Origin: Mannheimia sp. USDA-ARS-USMARC-1261
GTDB lineage: Bacteria; Pseudomonadota; Gammaproteobacteria; Enterobacterales; Pasteurellaceae
Reading direction: 5' to 3'
DNA: 64,000 bases
Assembly (NCBI RefSeq): GCF_000521605.1
Contig: NZ_CP006942.1
Coordinates: 868,001 to 932,000 of the forward strand
Position numbers and translations under genes: made by a program. Each line of letters begins with the position of its first letter. The first letter of the stretch is position 1. A model generated the notes under the pieces. It was given only the letters and a program-made list of their open reading frames with translations. It had not been told where the DNA came from and did no database searches. This document shows, one piece after another, positions 27,235-37,835 of the stretch.

Positions 27235-28551
27235 TTATTTCCTAAACAACGAAATCGACTCCAAATGCCCTGTATGAGGGAACATATCAATCATCGCCAC
27301 TTTTTCTAGGCGATAGCCAAATTGCAATAGCTTTTCTGCATCACGCACGAGCGTTGCCGGGTTGCAAGAAACATAAACAATTCGCTCAGGGTTGAGAGCG
27401 GCAAGGTGATCTAAACAAAATAATGCCCCGTTGCGTGCCGGGTCGAGCAGGACTTTATCAAAAGGGACTTTCGCCCAAGGTTTATCGGCAAAAGGCTCAT
27501 CTAAGTTGGTTTGGTAAAATTCCACGTTTTTTAGACCGCTTGCAGCCGCATTTAAGCGGGCTTGTTTCACCATTGGCTCAACGCCCTCAATGCCGACTAC
27601 CGATTTAGCGGTTTTGGCAATCGGAAGAGTGAAATTCCCCATTCCACAAAACAGATCTAACACACGATCATCATTTGAGAGCTCAAGCCATTCAAGGGCT
27701 TTTTCTACCATTTTTTCATTTAACTTGCCGTTTACTTGAATAAAATCTCGAATAGAAAAATGCAGTTTCAAGCTTTGAATTTCATAATAAAGCAGTTCAC
27801 CGCATAGGTATTCGAGTTGATTCTCTTCACACATCAGAAAAACAGAAAGGGCATTTTGTTCTGCAAAGTGCAGTAAATTTTCACGATCTTGTGCCGATAA
27901 TTGCCCTAAATGGCGTAAAAATAGAGCAGTGGTGTTATCAGCTTGTACTAATTCGATATGTCCTAATTTTTTCTTGTTTTTCCACTGTGCCACAAGACTT
28001 TGCAGTTTAGGTAAGAGATGAGAAAGCGGCTCAACCAGCACTTCGCACTGTGCAAGCGGTATGATTTGGTTGGAATTTTGCAAGCGAAAGCCCATCACCA
28101 ATTCATTGTTTTGAATGGCAATGCTGAGTTTGGCTCGGCGGCGGTAGGCTTTATCATTGCCGACAATCATCGGTTGGAAAGCAATTTCTTCACGTTGCAA
28201 TTTTTGCAGACGTTGAAATAGGGCGTTTTGTTTCGCCTCACGTTGTAATTCAAGCGAAATATGTTGCATTTGGCAGCCACCGCATTTGCCGTAAAGCTCA
28301 CAGCTCGGCATTGTACGATTTGCCGATTTTTTAAGAATTTTGACCGCTTGTCCGCGTCCGTATTGGCGTTTTTCTTCAATCACCTTAAATTCTACCTGCT
28401 CATCGGGCAAGGCATTTTCAATAAACCAGGTTTTACCGTTAATTTTAGCGATGCCTAAGCCTTGGTAATCCAAAGATTGAATTTGCACAATTTGACGAGC
28501 GGTCGGTTTTTGCGGTTTTTTTGCAGATTTTTCAGAGTAAAAAATAGCCAT
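27235..28551 (-). CDS. rlmD: 23S rRNA (uracil-1939-C5)-methyltransferase RlmD
   Basis: A 438-residue protein. It has an N-terminal TRAM domain (about 18-75; IVQIQSLDYQGLGIAKINGK), the [4Fe-4S] ligands C84, C90, C93 (CELYGKCGGC) and C169 (PLAQCEV), and the AdoMet-dependent domain with VLDLFCGMGNFTLPIA. The catalytic cysteine is in VYVSCNPATLVRD. The start at 28551 is chosen over an in-frame extension of 23 residues because it begins the conserved N-terminus. The gene diverges from the dGTPase-like gene with only 70 bases between starts. Confidence 0.94.
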   Translation of the reverse strand: MAIFYSEKSAKKPQKPTARQIVQIQSLDYQGLGIAKINGKTWFIENALPDEQVEFKVIEEKRQYGRGQAVKILKKSANRTMPSCELYGKCGGCQMQHISLELQREAKQNALFQRLQKLQREEIAFQPMIVGNDKAYRRRAKLSIAIQNNELVMGFRLQNSNQIIPLAQCEVLVEPLSHLLPKLQSLVAQWKNKKKLGHIELVQADNTTALFLRHLGQLSAQDRENLLHFAEQNALSVFLMCEENQLEYLCGELLYYEIQSLKLHFSIRDFIQVNGKLNEKMVEKALEWLELSNDDRVLDLFCGMGNFTLPIAKTAKSVVGIEGVEPMVKQARLNAAASGLKNVEFYQTNLDEPFADKPWAKVPFDKVLLDPARNGALFCLDHLAALNPERIVYVSCNPATLVRDAEKLLQFGYRLEKVAMIDMFPHTGHLESISLFRK

Positions 28552-28621
28552 TAGTATAATATACAGAATAAAAAATGGGTGTATTATATAAGAAAAGCAT
28601 TTTGTGGAAAATGGAGGCAAT

Positions 28622-29947
28622 ATGATTTCAGCGGTTTGGACTGAACGTTACTTGGTAGATAAAAAGAGAGAGCAAGATCATCGCTCACCCTTTCAGCGTG
28701 ATAGAGCAAGACTTCTGCACTCCGAAGCCTTTCGCTGCTTACAAGCCAAAACGCAAATTCACGCTGTGGGGGAGGACGATTTTTACCGCACCCGCTTAAC
28801 TCATTCGTTGGAAGTGGCACAAATCGGCAGTAGCTTGCGTGAAAAATTATTAGACGATAAAGCAGGCTTTCAAGCGGTCTGTTCTGATCCAAAACTTGCA
28901 AAAGATGAAGAAAATTTGACCGCTTTATTACCTTCTCGTAGTCTGATTGAATCGCTCTGCTTTGCTCACGATCTCGGGCATCCACCTTTTGGACACGGTG
29001 GCGAGATGGCATTAAATTATAAAATGCGTGAATTTGGCGGTTTTGAAGGGAATGCTCAATCTTTCCGCATTATGACCCAGCTCGAGCCTTACACTGAAAG
29101 GGCAGGTATGAATTTAACTCGTCGTACCTTGCTTGGTGTGATGAAATATCCATCATTATTATCCGTAAGTTTTCCTCTTGAACCAGCAGAAATGGAGAAT
29201 ACTCACCACATTAATCTGCACGATTTTCCTCAAAGTAAAGGCATTTTTGATGATGATGAGCACTTTTTCGATTGGGTTTTAGCTCCTTTAAGTGAAAAAG
29301 ATAAGCAACAATTCTGCTCGGTTGAGCAAAACAAAGCTCCTAAAAAGCCGAACAAAACCCGCTATAAGTCTCTTGATTGTAGCATTATGGAACTGGCAGA
29401 CGATATTGCCTACGGCGTACACGATTTGGAAGATGCGATTGTTGGCGGAATGGTTACGCCACAATCTTGGCAAAATGCGGAAAAATTACTGAAAGAAAGT
29501 GGATCAGATTGGATAAAAGAGCGTTTGTCTGAAATGAGTAAAAATTTATTTTCACAACATCGTTATGAACGTAAAGATGTGATTGGGGCTTTAGTCAATC
29601 ACTTTATTACTAACGTGCGTTGGAAAGAACTCCCTGAATTTGATGAGCCGTTGCTACGTTACAACGCCTACTTGCCTGATAATGTTGCTTGCGTGCTGAA
29701 AATTCTGAAAGATTTTGTGTATCAATATGTGATTTGTGATGCTAAAACCCAGCGAGTAGAACGCAAAGGGCAACGCATTTTAATGGAGTTATTTGATATT
29801 TTAAGTAGCGATCCGATGCGATTATTACCGAATAATGTACGTGAACGTTGGAAAAATTCGGAAGAAGCTAAACGAGCAAGGGTAATTTGCGACTACTTAG
29901 CCGGTATGTCAGACGGGCAGGCATTCAAACTTTTTAAAAATTTTTAA
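28622..29947 (+). CDS. dGTPase-like HD-domain triphosphohydrolase
   Basis: A 441-residue HD-domain protein of the Dgt type. Visible blocks: [23 protein letters not shown], the first metal histidine in [14 protein letters not shown], the HD pair in [15 protein letters not shown], and [18 protein letters not shown], which supplies the second metal aspartate. Members cleave dGTP and other dNTPs to the nucleoside and triphosphate; related dNTPases can restrict phages by depleting dNTPs, which is only a possibility here. The start at 28622 follows ATGGAGGCAAT; it is shorter than E. coli Dgt (505). Confidence 0.88.
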   Translation: MISAVWTERYLVDKKREQDHRSPFQRDRARLLHSEAFRCLQAKTQIHAVGEDDFYRTRLTHSLEVAQIGSSLREKLLDDKAGFQAVCSDPKLAKDEENLTALLPSRSLIESLCFAHDLGHPPFGHGGEMALNYKMREFGGFEGNAQSFRIMTQLEPYTERAGMNLTRRTLLGVMKYPSLLSVSFPLEPAEMENTHHINLHDFPQSKGIFDDDEHFFDWVLAPLSEKDKQQFCSVEQNKAPKKPNKTRYKSLDCSIMELADDIAYGVHDLEDAIVGGMVTPQSWQNAEKLLKESGSDWIKERLSEMSKNLFSQHRYERKDVIGALVNHFITNVRWKELPEFDEPLLRYNAYLPDNVACVLKILKDFVYQYVICDAKTQRVERKGQRILMELFDILSSDPMRLLPNNVRERWKNSEEAKRARVICDYLAGMSDGQAFKLFKNF

Positions 29948-30045
29948 CATTTTTTTAAAATTAAATGAACTAACTGAAATTCGCTTAGTCATAAAATATA
30001 GTTGAGTAATTAACTCGACTTTTAACCAAAGAATAGGAGATTCTT

Positions 30046-30411
30046 ATGAAAAACTTAAATAAAGCATTATTAATTCTTACAACATTTGCTTCTGCAACTG
30101 CATTTGCTCAAGCGGTAGCTGTACCTGAGGAAATTTATCAACCACAAGGCGAATTAATTAAATCAGAGCTTCAAGGTAAGAATGAATTTGAGGTTGAATA
30201 CCACGTTAAAGGAACAGATGTGCGTGGTTTAGCAGAAAAAGCCATTGAACACGCTAAAAGCAAAGGTTTTGATTTAGTTAAATCAGAAATTAAAGATAAA
30301 GATGCCGATTTAAAATTCAAACGTAATCAGCAAGAATTGGATGTTGATATTGAATTGGAAGGCAAAGATCGCATCGAATATAAAGCAGAGTTAGATTTAG
30401 ATAATAAATAA
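30046..30411 (+). CDS. Secreted periplasmic protein of unknown function
   Basis: A 121-residue protein with a clear Sec signal peptide (about 1-21: basic KNLNK, hydrophobic ALLILTTFAS, cleavage near TAFAQA). The mature part is very rich in lysine, glutamate and aspartate with alternating hydrophobic residues (DADLKFKRNQQELDVDIELEGKD), which suggests beta-strands. No cysteine or lipobox is present. I do not recognise the family. It is monocistronic, with AGGAGA upstream and a strong uptake-signal terminator downstream. Confidence 0.7.
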   Translation: MKNLNKALLILTTFASATAFAQAVAVPEEIYQPQGELIKSELQGKNEFEVEYHVKGTDVRGLAEKAIEHAKSKGFDLVKSEIKDKDADLKFKRNQQELDVDIELEGKDRIEYKAELDLDNK

Positions 30412-30429
30412 TTTGTAAAATCTAAAATA

Positions 30430-30472
30430 AAAAAGACCGCTTGTGTGTTTTAACCGCACAAGCGGTCTTTTT
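30430..30472 (+). terminator. Uptake-signal terminator before rapA
   Basis: AAAAAGACCGCTTGTG and its exact complement form a 16-bp stem around an 11-base loop, ending in TTTTT. Both arms contain the uptake-signal core, so the sites serve as DNA uptake signal and terminator at once. Confidence 0.9.
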
Positions 30473-30569
30473 GTTGAGCTTTTTTGCAAAAATAGTAAAG
30501 CATAGCAGGAGTAGAATTTGCTAAAATAGCTACCTAGAAAAATAAGTAAATCGTCTTTAGAGGAAAAGA

Positions 30570-33482
30570 ATGTTTTTAGTCGGTCAGCGTTGGCTAAGTG
30601 AATCGGAAAATAATTTAGGTTTAGGTATTGTGAAAGCGGTGGATCATCGCACTGTTACCATTAATTTCCCCGCAGCGGAAGAAGAGCGAGTGTATGCTAT
30701 TTCTGTTGCCCCTTTAACCCGTGTGCAGTTTCAAGCAGGCGATAGAATTAATAGCCTTGAAGGTTGGCAGCTTGATATTGTAGATGTAGTTGAAAATCAA
30801 GGTGTTGCGATTTATTTGGGGAAAAGGGTCGATAATGGAGAAGAGGCTGTTTTGCCTGAAATGCAACTCGATCACAAAATTAGCTTTAGCAAGCCACAGG
30901 ATAGACTTTTCTCGGCACAAATTGATCGTAGCGATCGATTTGCGTTACGTTTTCGTGCGTTAGAGCATCAACAAGCTCAGTATCAATCGCCTTTGAGAGG
31001 CTTGCGTGGTATTCGAGCCAGCCTAATTCCCCATCAATTACACATTGCTAAAGAAGTTGGGCAGCGTTTATCGCCGCGTGTTTTACTTGCTGATGAAGTG
31101 GGTTTAGGAAAAACCATTGAAGCGGGAATGATTTTACAACAGCAGCTTTTTAGTGGCAGAGTAGAGCGTGTGCTGGTGCTCGTGCCGGAAAGCCTGCAAC
31201 ACCAATGGCTGGTGGAAATGCTCCGCCGTTTTAATCTGAAATTTTCGCTATTTGATGAAGATCGTTGTAGTGATTTTGATAAGGAATATGAAAACGGTGA
31301 GAACGCCAGCGAGAATCCATTTGAAAGTGAATCTTTAGTGATTACTTCACTGAACTGGTTGGAAACCGCACCACAGCGAGCAAAACAGGTGCTTGATGCC
31401 GGGTGGGATTTGATGATTGTTGATGAAGCTCATCATTTAGAATGGTCGGAAGAACAACCTTCGGTGGGTTATCAATTTGTCGAAAATTTAGCGAAAAGTA
31501 TTCCTTCGGTCTTACTTTTAACCGCAACGCCTGAGCAACTAGGGCAAGAGAGCCATTTTGCTCGCCTAGCTCTGCTCGATTCCGATCGTTTTTATGATTA
31601 CAACAGCTTTGTGGCGGAGCAAACGCAATATCAGCCCGTTGCGGATGCGGTGGCGACATTATTAAATGATAAGCCTCTCACAAATGACGAGCAGAATACT
31701 ATTGCAGAATTGCTAAGCGAGCAGGATACCGAGCCGATGTTCCGAGCGATCAATAGCAAAAAATCGGACGAAAATGACCGCTTGCAAGCCAGACAAGAGT
31801 TGATTAGTGAGCTGATTGACCGACACGGAACAAGCCGCGTATTGTTTAGAAATACCCGTCAAGGCGTGAAAGGTTTCCCTCATCGTGAATATCACCAAAT
31901 CAGCTTGGAAATGCCGAAACAATACCAAAATGCGTTAAAAGTGATGGCTATGATGGGGAGTGTGAGCCAAACGGATTTACTTTATCCGGAATACTTGTTC
32001 CAGCGAATGAACCCAAATGCTAAATGGGCGGATTTTGACCCTCGTATTGAGTGGCTAATTACCTTCTTGAAAAATCATCGTGAAGAAAAAGTTTTGGTTA
32101 TCTGTAAACAAGCGGATACGGCGATTGCGTTAGAGCAAGTTCTGCGTGAGCGTGAGGCGATCCGCTCGGCAGTATTCCACGAGAAAATGTCGATTGTTGA
32201 GCGTGATAAAGCAGCGGCTTATTTTGCTCAACAAGAAGAAGGTGCTCAAGTACTGATTAGCTCAAGCATTGGTTCAGAAGGGCGTAACTTCCAATTTGCT
32301 AAAGATTTGGTACTGTTTAGCCTGCCGGATAATCCTGATTTACTCGAACAAAGTATTGGGCGTTTAGATCGTATCGGGCAGAAAAACGATATCCAAATTT
32401 ATGTGCCGTGCTTTAATTTGTCAGCTCAGCAAATGTTGGCACAGTGGTATCACAAAGGCTTAAATGCGTTTGAAGAAACCTGTCCGATGGGAACGGCAAT
32501 TTTCCGTGAATTTAATGAAGAATTACAAGTTTTCTTGAAAAAACCTGAATTTTCAGAGCAATTTGATGACTTTTTAGCGAAAACACATAAACGCCGGCAA
32601 CAATTGAAAACAGAATTAGAAAAAGGGCGAGATAGATTATTAGAACTCAATTCTAATGGTGGAGAAATCGCTCAACAGCTTGCAGCAGATATCGCTAAAG
32701 AAGATAATAATCCGCACCTCGTAAATTTTGCCCTGAATTTATTTGATGTGATTGGCGTGGAGCAAGAAGATTTAGGCGAGCAGAGCATTGTGATTAGCCC
32801 AACAGGGCATATGTTAGTACCGGATTTTCCGGGGGTGTCGGAAGAGGGGACAACCATTACCTTTGATCGTGAATTAGCTCTAATGCGTGAAGATGTGGAG
32901 TTTCTCACTTGGGATCACCCGATGATCCGCAACGGCATTGATTTAATTACCTCTGGCGATATGGGGAAATCAGCAGTTTCATTGTTGGTGAATAATAAAT
33001 TACCTGCCGGTACATTATTACTTGAAGCCATTTATATTGTGGAAACACAAGCTCCAAAAGGCTTGAATTTAACGCGTTTCTTGCCACCAACACCAATTCG
33101 CATTTTAGTGGATAACAAAGGTAATAACATTGCTCCACAGGTTTCCTTTGCAGGGCTTGAACGCCATTTAAAACCTGTGAATAAGCAGATGGCAAATAAA
33201 ATTGCGAAAATGGCACGGGCAGATATTGAGAAGTTGATTAAAGCAAGTGAAAAAGCCGTGCTACCTCAAGTGCAAGAAGTAATTGAAACCGCCACATTTG
33301 AGGCAAATAGTAAATTAAAAGCAGAATTACACCGCTTGGAATCCCTCAAAATGGTAAATAAAAATATTCGAGCTGATGAAGTTGAGGCATTAGAGCAACA
33401 GCTCAACGAAACATTAGCACAAATCGCCCTTGCAAATTACCGTTTGGATTGCTTGCGTGTGATTGTGAGTAATAAAGAGTAG
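30570..33482 (+). CDS. rapA: RNA polymerase-associated ATPase RapA (HepA)
   Basis: A 970-residue Swi2/Snf2 ATPase that binds RNA polymerase and promotes its recycling. The N-terminal Tudor-like domains (about 1-105) begin [19 protein letters not shown]. The first RecA lobe has Walker A DEVGLGKT at 175-182 and the DEAHH box. The second lobe has [10 protein letters not shown] and [17 protein letters not shown] (motif VI). The C-terminal half is the RapA-specific region. Length matches E. coli (968). rluA follows 9 bases later, as in E. coli. Confidence 0.96.
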   Translation: MFLVGQRWLSESENNLGLGIVKAVDHRTVTINFPAAEEERVYAISVAPLTRVQFQAGDRINSLEGWQLDIVDVVENQGVAIYLGKRVDNGEEAVLPEMQLDHKISFSKPQDRLFSAQIDRSDRFALRFRALEHQQAQYQSPLRGLRGIRASLIPHQLHIAKEVGQRLSPRVLLADEVGLGKTIEAGMILQQQLFSGRVERVLVLVPESLQHQWLVEMLRRFNLKFSLFDEDRCSDFDKEYENGENASENPFESESLVITSLNWLETAPQRAKQVLDAGWDLMIVDEAHHLEWSEEQPSVGYQFVENLAKSIPSVLLLTATPEQLGQESHFARLALLDSDRFYDYNSFVAEQTQYQPVADAVATLLNDKPLTNDEQNTIAELLSEQDTEPMFRAINSKKSDENDRLQARQELISELIDRHGTSRVLFRNTRQGVKGFPHREYHQISLEMPKQYQNALKVMAMMGSVSQTDLLYPEYLFQRMNPNAKWADFDPRIEWLITFLKNHREEKVLVICKQADTAIALEQVLREREAIRSAVFHEKMSIVERDKAAAYFAQQEEGAQVLISSSIGSEGRNFQFAKDLVLFSLPDNPDLLEQSIGRLDRIGQKNDIQIYVPCFNLSAQQMLAQWYHKGLNAFEETCPMGTAIFREFNEELQVFLKKPEFSEQFDDFLAKTHKRRQQLKTELEKGRDRLLELNSNGGEIAQQLAADIAKEDNNPHLVNFALNLFDVIGVEQEDLGEQSIVISPTGHMLVPDFPGVSEEGTTITFDRELALMREDVEFLTWDHPMIRNGIDLITSGDMGKSAVSLLVNNKLPAGTLLLEAIYIVETQAPKGLNLTRFLPPTPIRILVDNKGNNIAPQVSFAGLERHLKPVNKQMANKIAKMARADIEKLIKASEKAVLPQVQEVIETATFEANSKLKAELHRLESLKMVNKNIRADEVEALEQQLNETLAQIALANYRLDCLRVIVSNKE

Positions 33483-33491
33483 CTTAAAAAT

Positions 33492-34160
33492 ATGGCATTA
33501 ATTGAATATAACCCACCGCTCGAGCCTTTTTTGAACGAGGTTTATCGGGATAATCATATTTTAGTTTTAAACAAACCAAGTGGTTTGCTTTCTGTACCGG
33601 GTAGCCAACCTGAATATTATGATAGTGCGATGACCCGAGTGCAGAAAAAATATGGTTTTACCGAACCGGCTCATCGCCTTGATATGGCAACAAGCGGTAT
33701 TATTTTGTTTGCTCTGAGCAAAGCAGCGGAAAAGGAATTGAAACGTCAATTTCGTGATCGTGAGCCGAAAAAGCACTATATTGCGTTACTTTGGGGAAAA
33801 TTAGGCGAGAAAGTGGGTGATAAAGGCGAAATGAATTTTCCGTTAATTTGTGATTGGGAAAATCGTCCCCGTCAAAAAATTTGTTATGAGCGAGGTAAAA
33901 AAGCGATTACCCATTATGAAATTTTGGCTCATAACGCCAATAATACCACTCGTGTAAAACTCACGCCGATTACAGGGCGTTCGCACCAATTGCGGGTGCA
34001 TAGTTTGGCACTGGGGCATCCGATTATCGGCGATAAGTTTTATGCTAATCCACTAGCGAAAAGCCTATCGCCTCGCTTATGTTTACACGCAGAATCGCTT
34101 ACTATTACTCACCCGATTACGGGCGAGTTAATGACGTTTACTGCAGAGCCAGAGTTCTAA
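33492..34160 (+). CDS. rluA: Dual-specificity 23S rRNA / tRNA pseudouridine synthase RluA
   Basis: A 222-residue synthase for psi746 of 23S rRNA and psi32 of some tRNAs. It begins the fold at HILVLNKPSGLLSVPG, and the catalytic aspartate D64 is in HRLDMATSGIILFA, the same position as in E. coli. GRSHQLRVHSLALGHPIIGD and the C-terminal LCLHAESL complete the family signature. No S4 domain is present, as expected for RluA. Likely cotranscribed with rapA. Confidence 0.94.
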   Translation: MALIEYNPPLEPFLNEVYRDNHILVLNKPSGLLSVPGSQPEYYDSAMTRVQKKYGFTEPAHRLDMATSGIILFALSKAAEKELKRQFRDREPKKHYIALLWGKLGEKVGDKGEMNFPLICDWENRPRQKICYERGKKAITHYEILAHNANNTTRVKLTPITGRSHQLRVHSLALGHPIIGDKFYANPLAKSLSPRLCLHAESLTITHPITGELMTFTAEPEF

Positions 34161-34161
34161 G

Positions 34162-34713
34162 CTATCTCAACAGGCTTCTGTAATATTCCCAATCAAAATA
34201 TTGCCCCGGGTCGATTTTTCGTTCCGGGGCAATATTGCTATGCCCTGTGATTCTCTCATCGGTAATTTGTGGGTAGCTTTTCTGAATCACTTGCGTGAGT
34301 TTCGCCAACGATTGATATTGTGCTTTGGTAAAGGGTTGATTATTACTCCCTTCTAGTTCAATACCAATCGAGTATTCATTACATTTTTCCCGCCCCTCAA
34401 AGCAAGACACTCCGGCGTGCCATGCCATATCATTAAAATTGACATATTGAGTAATTTCGCCTTTACGATTAATTAAACAATGGGCAGACACTCGAAGATC
34501 TTGGATTTCTTCAAAATAAGGGTGAAGAGTTGGGTCAAGTTTGCCTTGAAAAAAAAGATCGATAAAATTCCCACCAAATTCTTCGGGGGGAAGGCTAATA
34601 TAGTGAATAACCAATAATGAAATATCATTTTCACTTGGGCGTTGGCTAAAATGGGGAGAGGGGACTTGTTTTTGATGAACTAAACAGCCGTTCTGAATTT
34701 TCAATTTTTGCAT
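34162..34713 (-). CDS. ampD: 1,6-anhydro-N-acetylmuramyl-L-alanine amidase AmpD
   Basis: A 183-residue cytosolic zinc amidase of cell-wall recycling that removes the peptide from anhydro-MurNAc. Zinc-ligand regions are visible in LLVIHYISLPPEEFGG (first histidine), NDMAWHAGVSCFEGRE, and ITGHSNIAPERKIDPGQYFDW (histidine and aspartate). There is no signal peptide, consistent with the cytosolic enzyme. It converges with rluA, with a single base between stop codons, and diverges from rlmJ. Confidence 0.94.
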   Translation of the reverse strand: MQKLKIQNGCLVHQKQVPSPHFSQRPSENDISLLVIHYISLPPEEFGGNFIDLFFQGKLDPTLHPYFEEIQDLRVSAHCLINRKGEITQYVNFNDMAWHAGVSCFEGREKCNEYSIGIELEGSNNQPFTKAQYQSLAKLTQVIQKSYPQITDERITGHSNIAPERKIDPGQYFDWEYYRSLLR

Positions 34714-34777
34714 AGTTTAAATAGGGTAAATACGGTAAAATCACGTCTAACTATATTTTACAAGAAAAGAGAAAATT

Positions 34778-35620
34778 ATGCTCAGTTATCGCCACAGTTT
34801 CCACGCAGGCAACCACGCAGATGTGTTAAAACATATCGTTCAACTTTTGATTTTACGTTCATTAAAAGAGAAAGAGAAAGGCTTTCTTTATCTTGATACT
34901 CACTCGGGTGTTGGGCGTTACAGTTTGCTGAGCTTTGAATCCGAAAAAACAGGGGAATATTTAGAAGGTGTTGCCCGCCTGTGGGAACGTAATGATTTGC
35001 CTGAAGAAATCGCTTTATACATTGATGAACTGAAGAAAATTAATCGTGGCGGAAAACTCAAATATTACGCAGGTTCGCCGCTATTAGCGGTTCAGCAGCT
35101 GCGTGAGCAAGACCGAGCGATTTTGACCGAACTTCACCCTAACGATTTCCCATTATTACGCCAAGAATTTGCCAAAGCCAAAAACGTGCAAACTAAGCGT
35201 GAAAACGGTTTTCATCAGCTAAAATCGGCTTTACCGCCAAAAGAACGCCGAGGCTTTGTGCTAATCGATCCACCTTATGAACTAAAAGAGGATTATGAAT
35301 TGGTGGTGCAAGCGATTGAAGAAGGTTATAAACGTTTTGCGACAGGCGTGTATGCGATTTGGTATCCGGTGGTGTTACGCCAACACACTAAACGCATTGT
35401 GCGTGGTTTGCAGGAAACCGGAATCCGTAAAATTTTGCAAATTGAACTTGCGGTTCGTCCTGACAGTGATCAACGAGGTATGACCGCAAGTGGAATGATT
35501 GTAATCAACCCACCTTGGCAGCTTGAACAACAGATGAAAAATATTCTGCCTTATTTAACCGAAGTGCTTGTGCCGGAAGGAACAGGCTCTTGGACGGTAG
35601 AATGGATTACGCCTGAGTAA
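34778..35620 (+). CDS. rlmJ: 23S rRNA (adenine-2030-N6)-methyltransferase RlmJ
   Basis: A 280-residue AdoMet-dependent enzyme, the E. coli RlmJ length. It begins MLSYRHSFHAGNHADVLKH, a family hallmark, and has the AdoMet-binding YLDTHSGVGRY, the catalytic DPPYE of N6-adenine methyltransferases (LIDPPYELKEDY) and a C-terminal GMTASGMIVINPPW. Precedes pyrE by 57 bases; there is an uptake-signal core in the gap. Confidence 0.94.
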   Translation: MLSYRHSFHAGNHADVLKHIVQLLILRSLKEKEKGFLYLDTHSGVGRYSLLSFESEKTGEYLEGVARLWERNDLPEEIALYIDELKKINRGGKLKYYAGSPLLAVQQLREQDRAILTELHPNDFPLLRQEFAKAKNVQTKRENGFHQLKSALPPKERRGFVLIDPPYELKEDYELVVQAIEEGYKRFATGVYAIWYPVVLRQHTKRIVRGLQETGIRKILQIELAVRPDSDQRGMTASGMIVINPPWQLEQQMKNILPYLTEVLVPEGTGSWTVEWITPE

Positions 35621-35677
35621 TTTATACAAAGTAAAATTTTTGAGAAAAATAACCGCTTGTCAGAACAGGAAAAAACG

Positions 35678-36319
35678 ATGCAACAATATAAACACGACTT
35701 TATCGAATTTGCCCTCAGCCGCAATGTTTTAAAATTTGGCGAATTTACCCTAAAATCAGGCAGAATCAGCCCTTATTTCTTCAATGCAGGGCTTTTCAAC
35801 ACTGGGCGTGATTTAGCCAAATTAGGGGAATATTACGCACAAGCAATTCAAGCCTCAAATATTGAGTATGATGTGCTATTTGGTCCTGCCTACAAAGGCA
35901 TTCCGATTGCAACTACTGTGGCAGTTGCCCTTGCTAATCAATTCGATGTGGATAAGCCTTGCTGCTTTAACCGCAAAGAGGTGAAAGATCACGGTGAAGG
36001 TGGTAACTTAATCGGTTCACCGCTGAAAGGTAAAATTTTATTGGTGGATGATGTGATTACCGCAGGCACAGCAATTCGCGAATCAATGGAAATTATCAAC
36101 GCCAACAATGCCGAATTAGCCGGTGTGTTAATTGCATTAAACCGTAAAGAAAAAGGTAAAGGTGAGCTTTCAGCGATTCAAGAAGTTGAACGTGATTATG
36201 GCTGCCAAGTGTTCTCGATTGTGGATTTTGATGATTTGGTTTCCTTTATTGAAAAATCGCCACAATATGCCCCTTATTTGCCGAAGATGTGTGAATATCG
36301 TGAAAAATATGGTGTGTAA
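35678..36319 (+). CDS. pyrE: Orotate phosphoribosyltransferase PyrE
   Basis: A 213-residue enzyme converting orotate and PRPP to OMP in pyrimidine synthesis, the same length as E. coli PyrE. Visible features are [33 protein letters not shown], the flexible loop [13 protein letters not shown] and the PRPP-binding [17 protein letters not shown]. The ATG at 35678 is preceded by AGGAA; a TTG at 35657 would extend the protein without conservation. Confidence 0.96.
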   Translation: MQQYKHDFIEFALSRNVLKFGEFTLKSGRISPYFFNAGLFNTGRDLAKLGEYYAQAIQASNIEYDVLFGPAYKGIPIATTVAVALANQFDVDKPCCFNRKEVKDHGEGGNLIGSPLKGKILLVDDVITAGTAIRESMEIINANNAELAGVLIALNRKEKGKGELSAIQEVERDYGCQVFSIVDFDDLVSFIEKSPQYAPYLPKMCEYREKYGV

Positions 36320-36411
36320 ATTTTTGCGAAAATAAGACCGCTTGTATCATTATATTATGAATAATTTTCATATTTAGCTGAGATTTTTTCAGCGAAAAAA
36401 TGGATAAATTC

Positions 36412-36430
36412 ATTGTGAGTAGATCACAAT
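36412..36430. promoter_or_regulatory. Palindromic operator-like site upstream of the MetE-like gene
   Basis: ATTGTGA and TCACAAT are exact complements separated by five bases (GTAGA), 45 bases before the ATG. It looks like a CRP site, but the spacer is 5 rather than 6, so another regulator is possible. Confidence 0.4.
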
Positions 36431-36474
36431 TGGCTTAGGATATTACTCAATATTAATGAGTTTGGAGAAACACA

Positions 36475-37563
36475 ATGACGGACAAAAAATTACCTTTTCA
36501 CGCAGATACTGTGGGTTCATATTTACGTTCAGAGGCTTGGAAAAAAGCTCACGCAGACTATAAAGAAGGCAAAATTTCACTTGAAGAGCGTGATGAAATT
36601 GTAGACGTAGAAGTAAAAAAATTAGTGCAAGCTCAGTTAGATGCAGGCATTCAAGTGGTTACAGATGGTGAGTATCATCGTTCTTGGTGGCATATCGACT
36701 TCTTGGAAAATCTAAATGGTATTGAGGGCTATGTGCCGGAAAAAGCCTATGCGTTTAAAGGCGTTGAAGTTCGTCCTTACAATACTCGTTGTTGTGGCAA
36801 AGTGTCGTGGAATCCAAACCACCCATTTATTGAACATTTCAAAAAATTTAATGCCATTGTAGATGGGCGTGCGGTAGCGAAATTTACTATTCCAAGCCCG
36901 AACCAGTTGATGTATCCGGTTCAATGGGATCACGGTATTTACCCAAATCGTGAAGCATTTGCGAAAGATGTGCAACAAGCCTATAAAGAAGCGATTAAAG
37001 CTTTTTATGATGCGGGTTGTCGCTATTTACAAATTGATGATGTGTATTGGGGATCGCTGTGTAACAACTTTGAGCAACCTACTTTTGAAGCGGATAAAGC
37101 TCAAGCGGTTGCCAATATTCAAGCGATTTTAGCCGATAAACCAGAGGATATGACTATCACCACACACGTTTGTCGTGGTAACTATAAATCATCTTATTTA
37201 TTAACCGGGGCTTATGATCCAATCGCTGATGGTTTATTTGCTCAAACCAACTATGATGGTTATTTCTTAGAATATGATGATGAGCGTTCAGGCGGTTTTG
37301 AGCCGTTAAAACATTTCGCTAACAATAAAGGGCGTGTGGTGTTAGGCTTAATCAGCTCGAAATTCCCTGAATTAGAAGATAAAGAAGCTATCAAAGCTCG
37401 CATTGCCGAAGCTGCACAATATGTGCCGTTAGAGCAACTTTGCCTAAGTCCACAATGTGGTTTTGCTTCGACAGAGGAAGGCAATATTATGTCTGAAGCT
37501 CAGCAATGGGCAAAAGTTCGCTTTGTGGAGGAAATCGCCAAAGAAGTTTGGGGAGAGGATTAA
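36475..37563 (+). CDS. Cobalamin-independent methionine synthase family protein (MetE C-terminal-like, YxjG/YxjH type)
   Basis: A 362-residue single-domain protein resembling the catalytic half of MetE. Signatures: HADTVGSYLRSEAWKKA, QVVTDGEYHRSWWHIDF, YLQIDDVYWG, a zinc-ligand candidate in TITTHVCRGNYKSS (H-x-C), a glutamate in YFLEYDDERSGGFEPL, and the final cysteine in LCLSPQCGFASTEEGN. Single-domain members (YxjG/YxjH) transfer methyl groups to homocysteine from donors that may not be methyl-folate. The location near metC supports a role in methionine supply. Full-length MetE would be about 750 residues, so this is a distinct subgroup, not a truncation. Confidence 0.85.
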   Translation: MTDKKLPFHADTVGSYLRSEAWKKAHADYKEGKISLEERDEIVDVEVKKLVQAQLDAGIQVVTDGEYHRSWWHIDFLENLNGIEGYVPEKAYAFKGVEVRPYNTRCCGKVSWNPNHPFIEHFKKFNAIVDGRAVAKFTIPSPNQLMYPVQWDHGIYPNREAFAKDVQQAYKEAIKAFYDAGCRYLQIDDVYWGSLCNNFEQPTFEADKAQAVANIQAILADKPEDMTITTHVCRGNYKSSYLLTGAYDPIADGLFAQTNYDGYFLEYDDERSGGFEPLKHFANNKGRVVLGLISSKFPELEDKEAIKARIAEAAQYVPLEQLCLSPQCGFASTEEGNIMSEAQQWAKVRFVEEIAKEVWGED

Positions 37564-37592
37564 TCTCCCCAATATATAAAATTACCTGCTTG

Positions 37593-37835
37593 CTATTTTA
37601 TTGGGTGAGCGGGTAATTTTTCGGCAATCCACATCTTAATTAATGCTTGTCTAGGTACACCTAAATGACGAGCTTGTTTATCTAATGCTTCAACCATCCA
37701 ATGAGGAAAATCTACATTCACTCGTTTTATCATTCCCGGTCGTTGGGCGGTGGAAAGATCAAAATATTGAAGAACGTCCTCTTTTCCTTCATCAAAAATA
37801 CGTTCTAGTTCTTCTGCACTAATGGTGTTTTTCAT
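37593..37835 (-). CDS. brnA: BrnA/CopG-like antitoxin
   Basis: An 80-residue protein whose C-terminal half looks like a ribbon-helix-helix DNA-binding fold (RVNVDFPHWMVEALDKQARHLGVPRQALIKMWI). The N-terminal acidic part (SAEELERIFDEGKEDVLQYFD) would bind and neutralise the toxin. Its start overlaps the end of the upstream toxin gene by 17 bases. The order toxin then antitoxin is the usual brnTA order. Such antitoxins repress their own operon. Confidence 0.75.
   Translation of the reverse strand: MKNTISAEELERIFDEGKEDVLQYFDLSTAQRPGMIKRVNVDFPHWMVEALDKQARHLGVPRQALIKMWIAEKLPAHPIK

Noticed and set aside
28622-29947. dGTPase-like gene as part of a phage-defence system
   Set aside because: No other defence genes are nearby and the gene is in a housekeeping setting; the family is widely a normal dNTP-pool enzyme.
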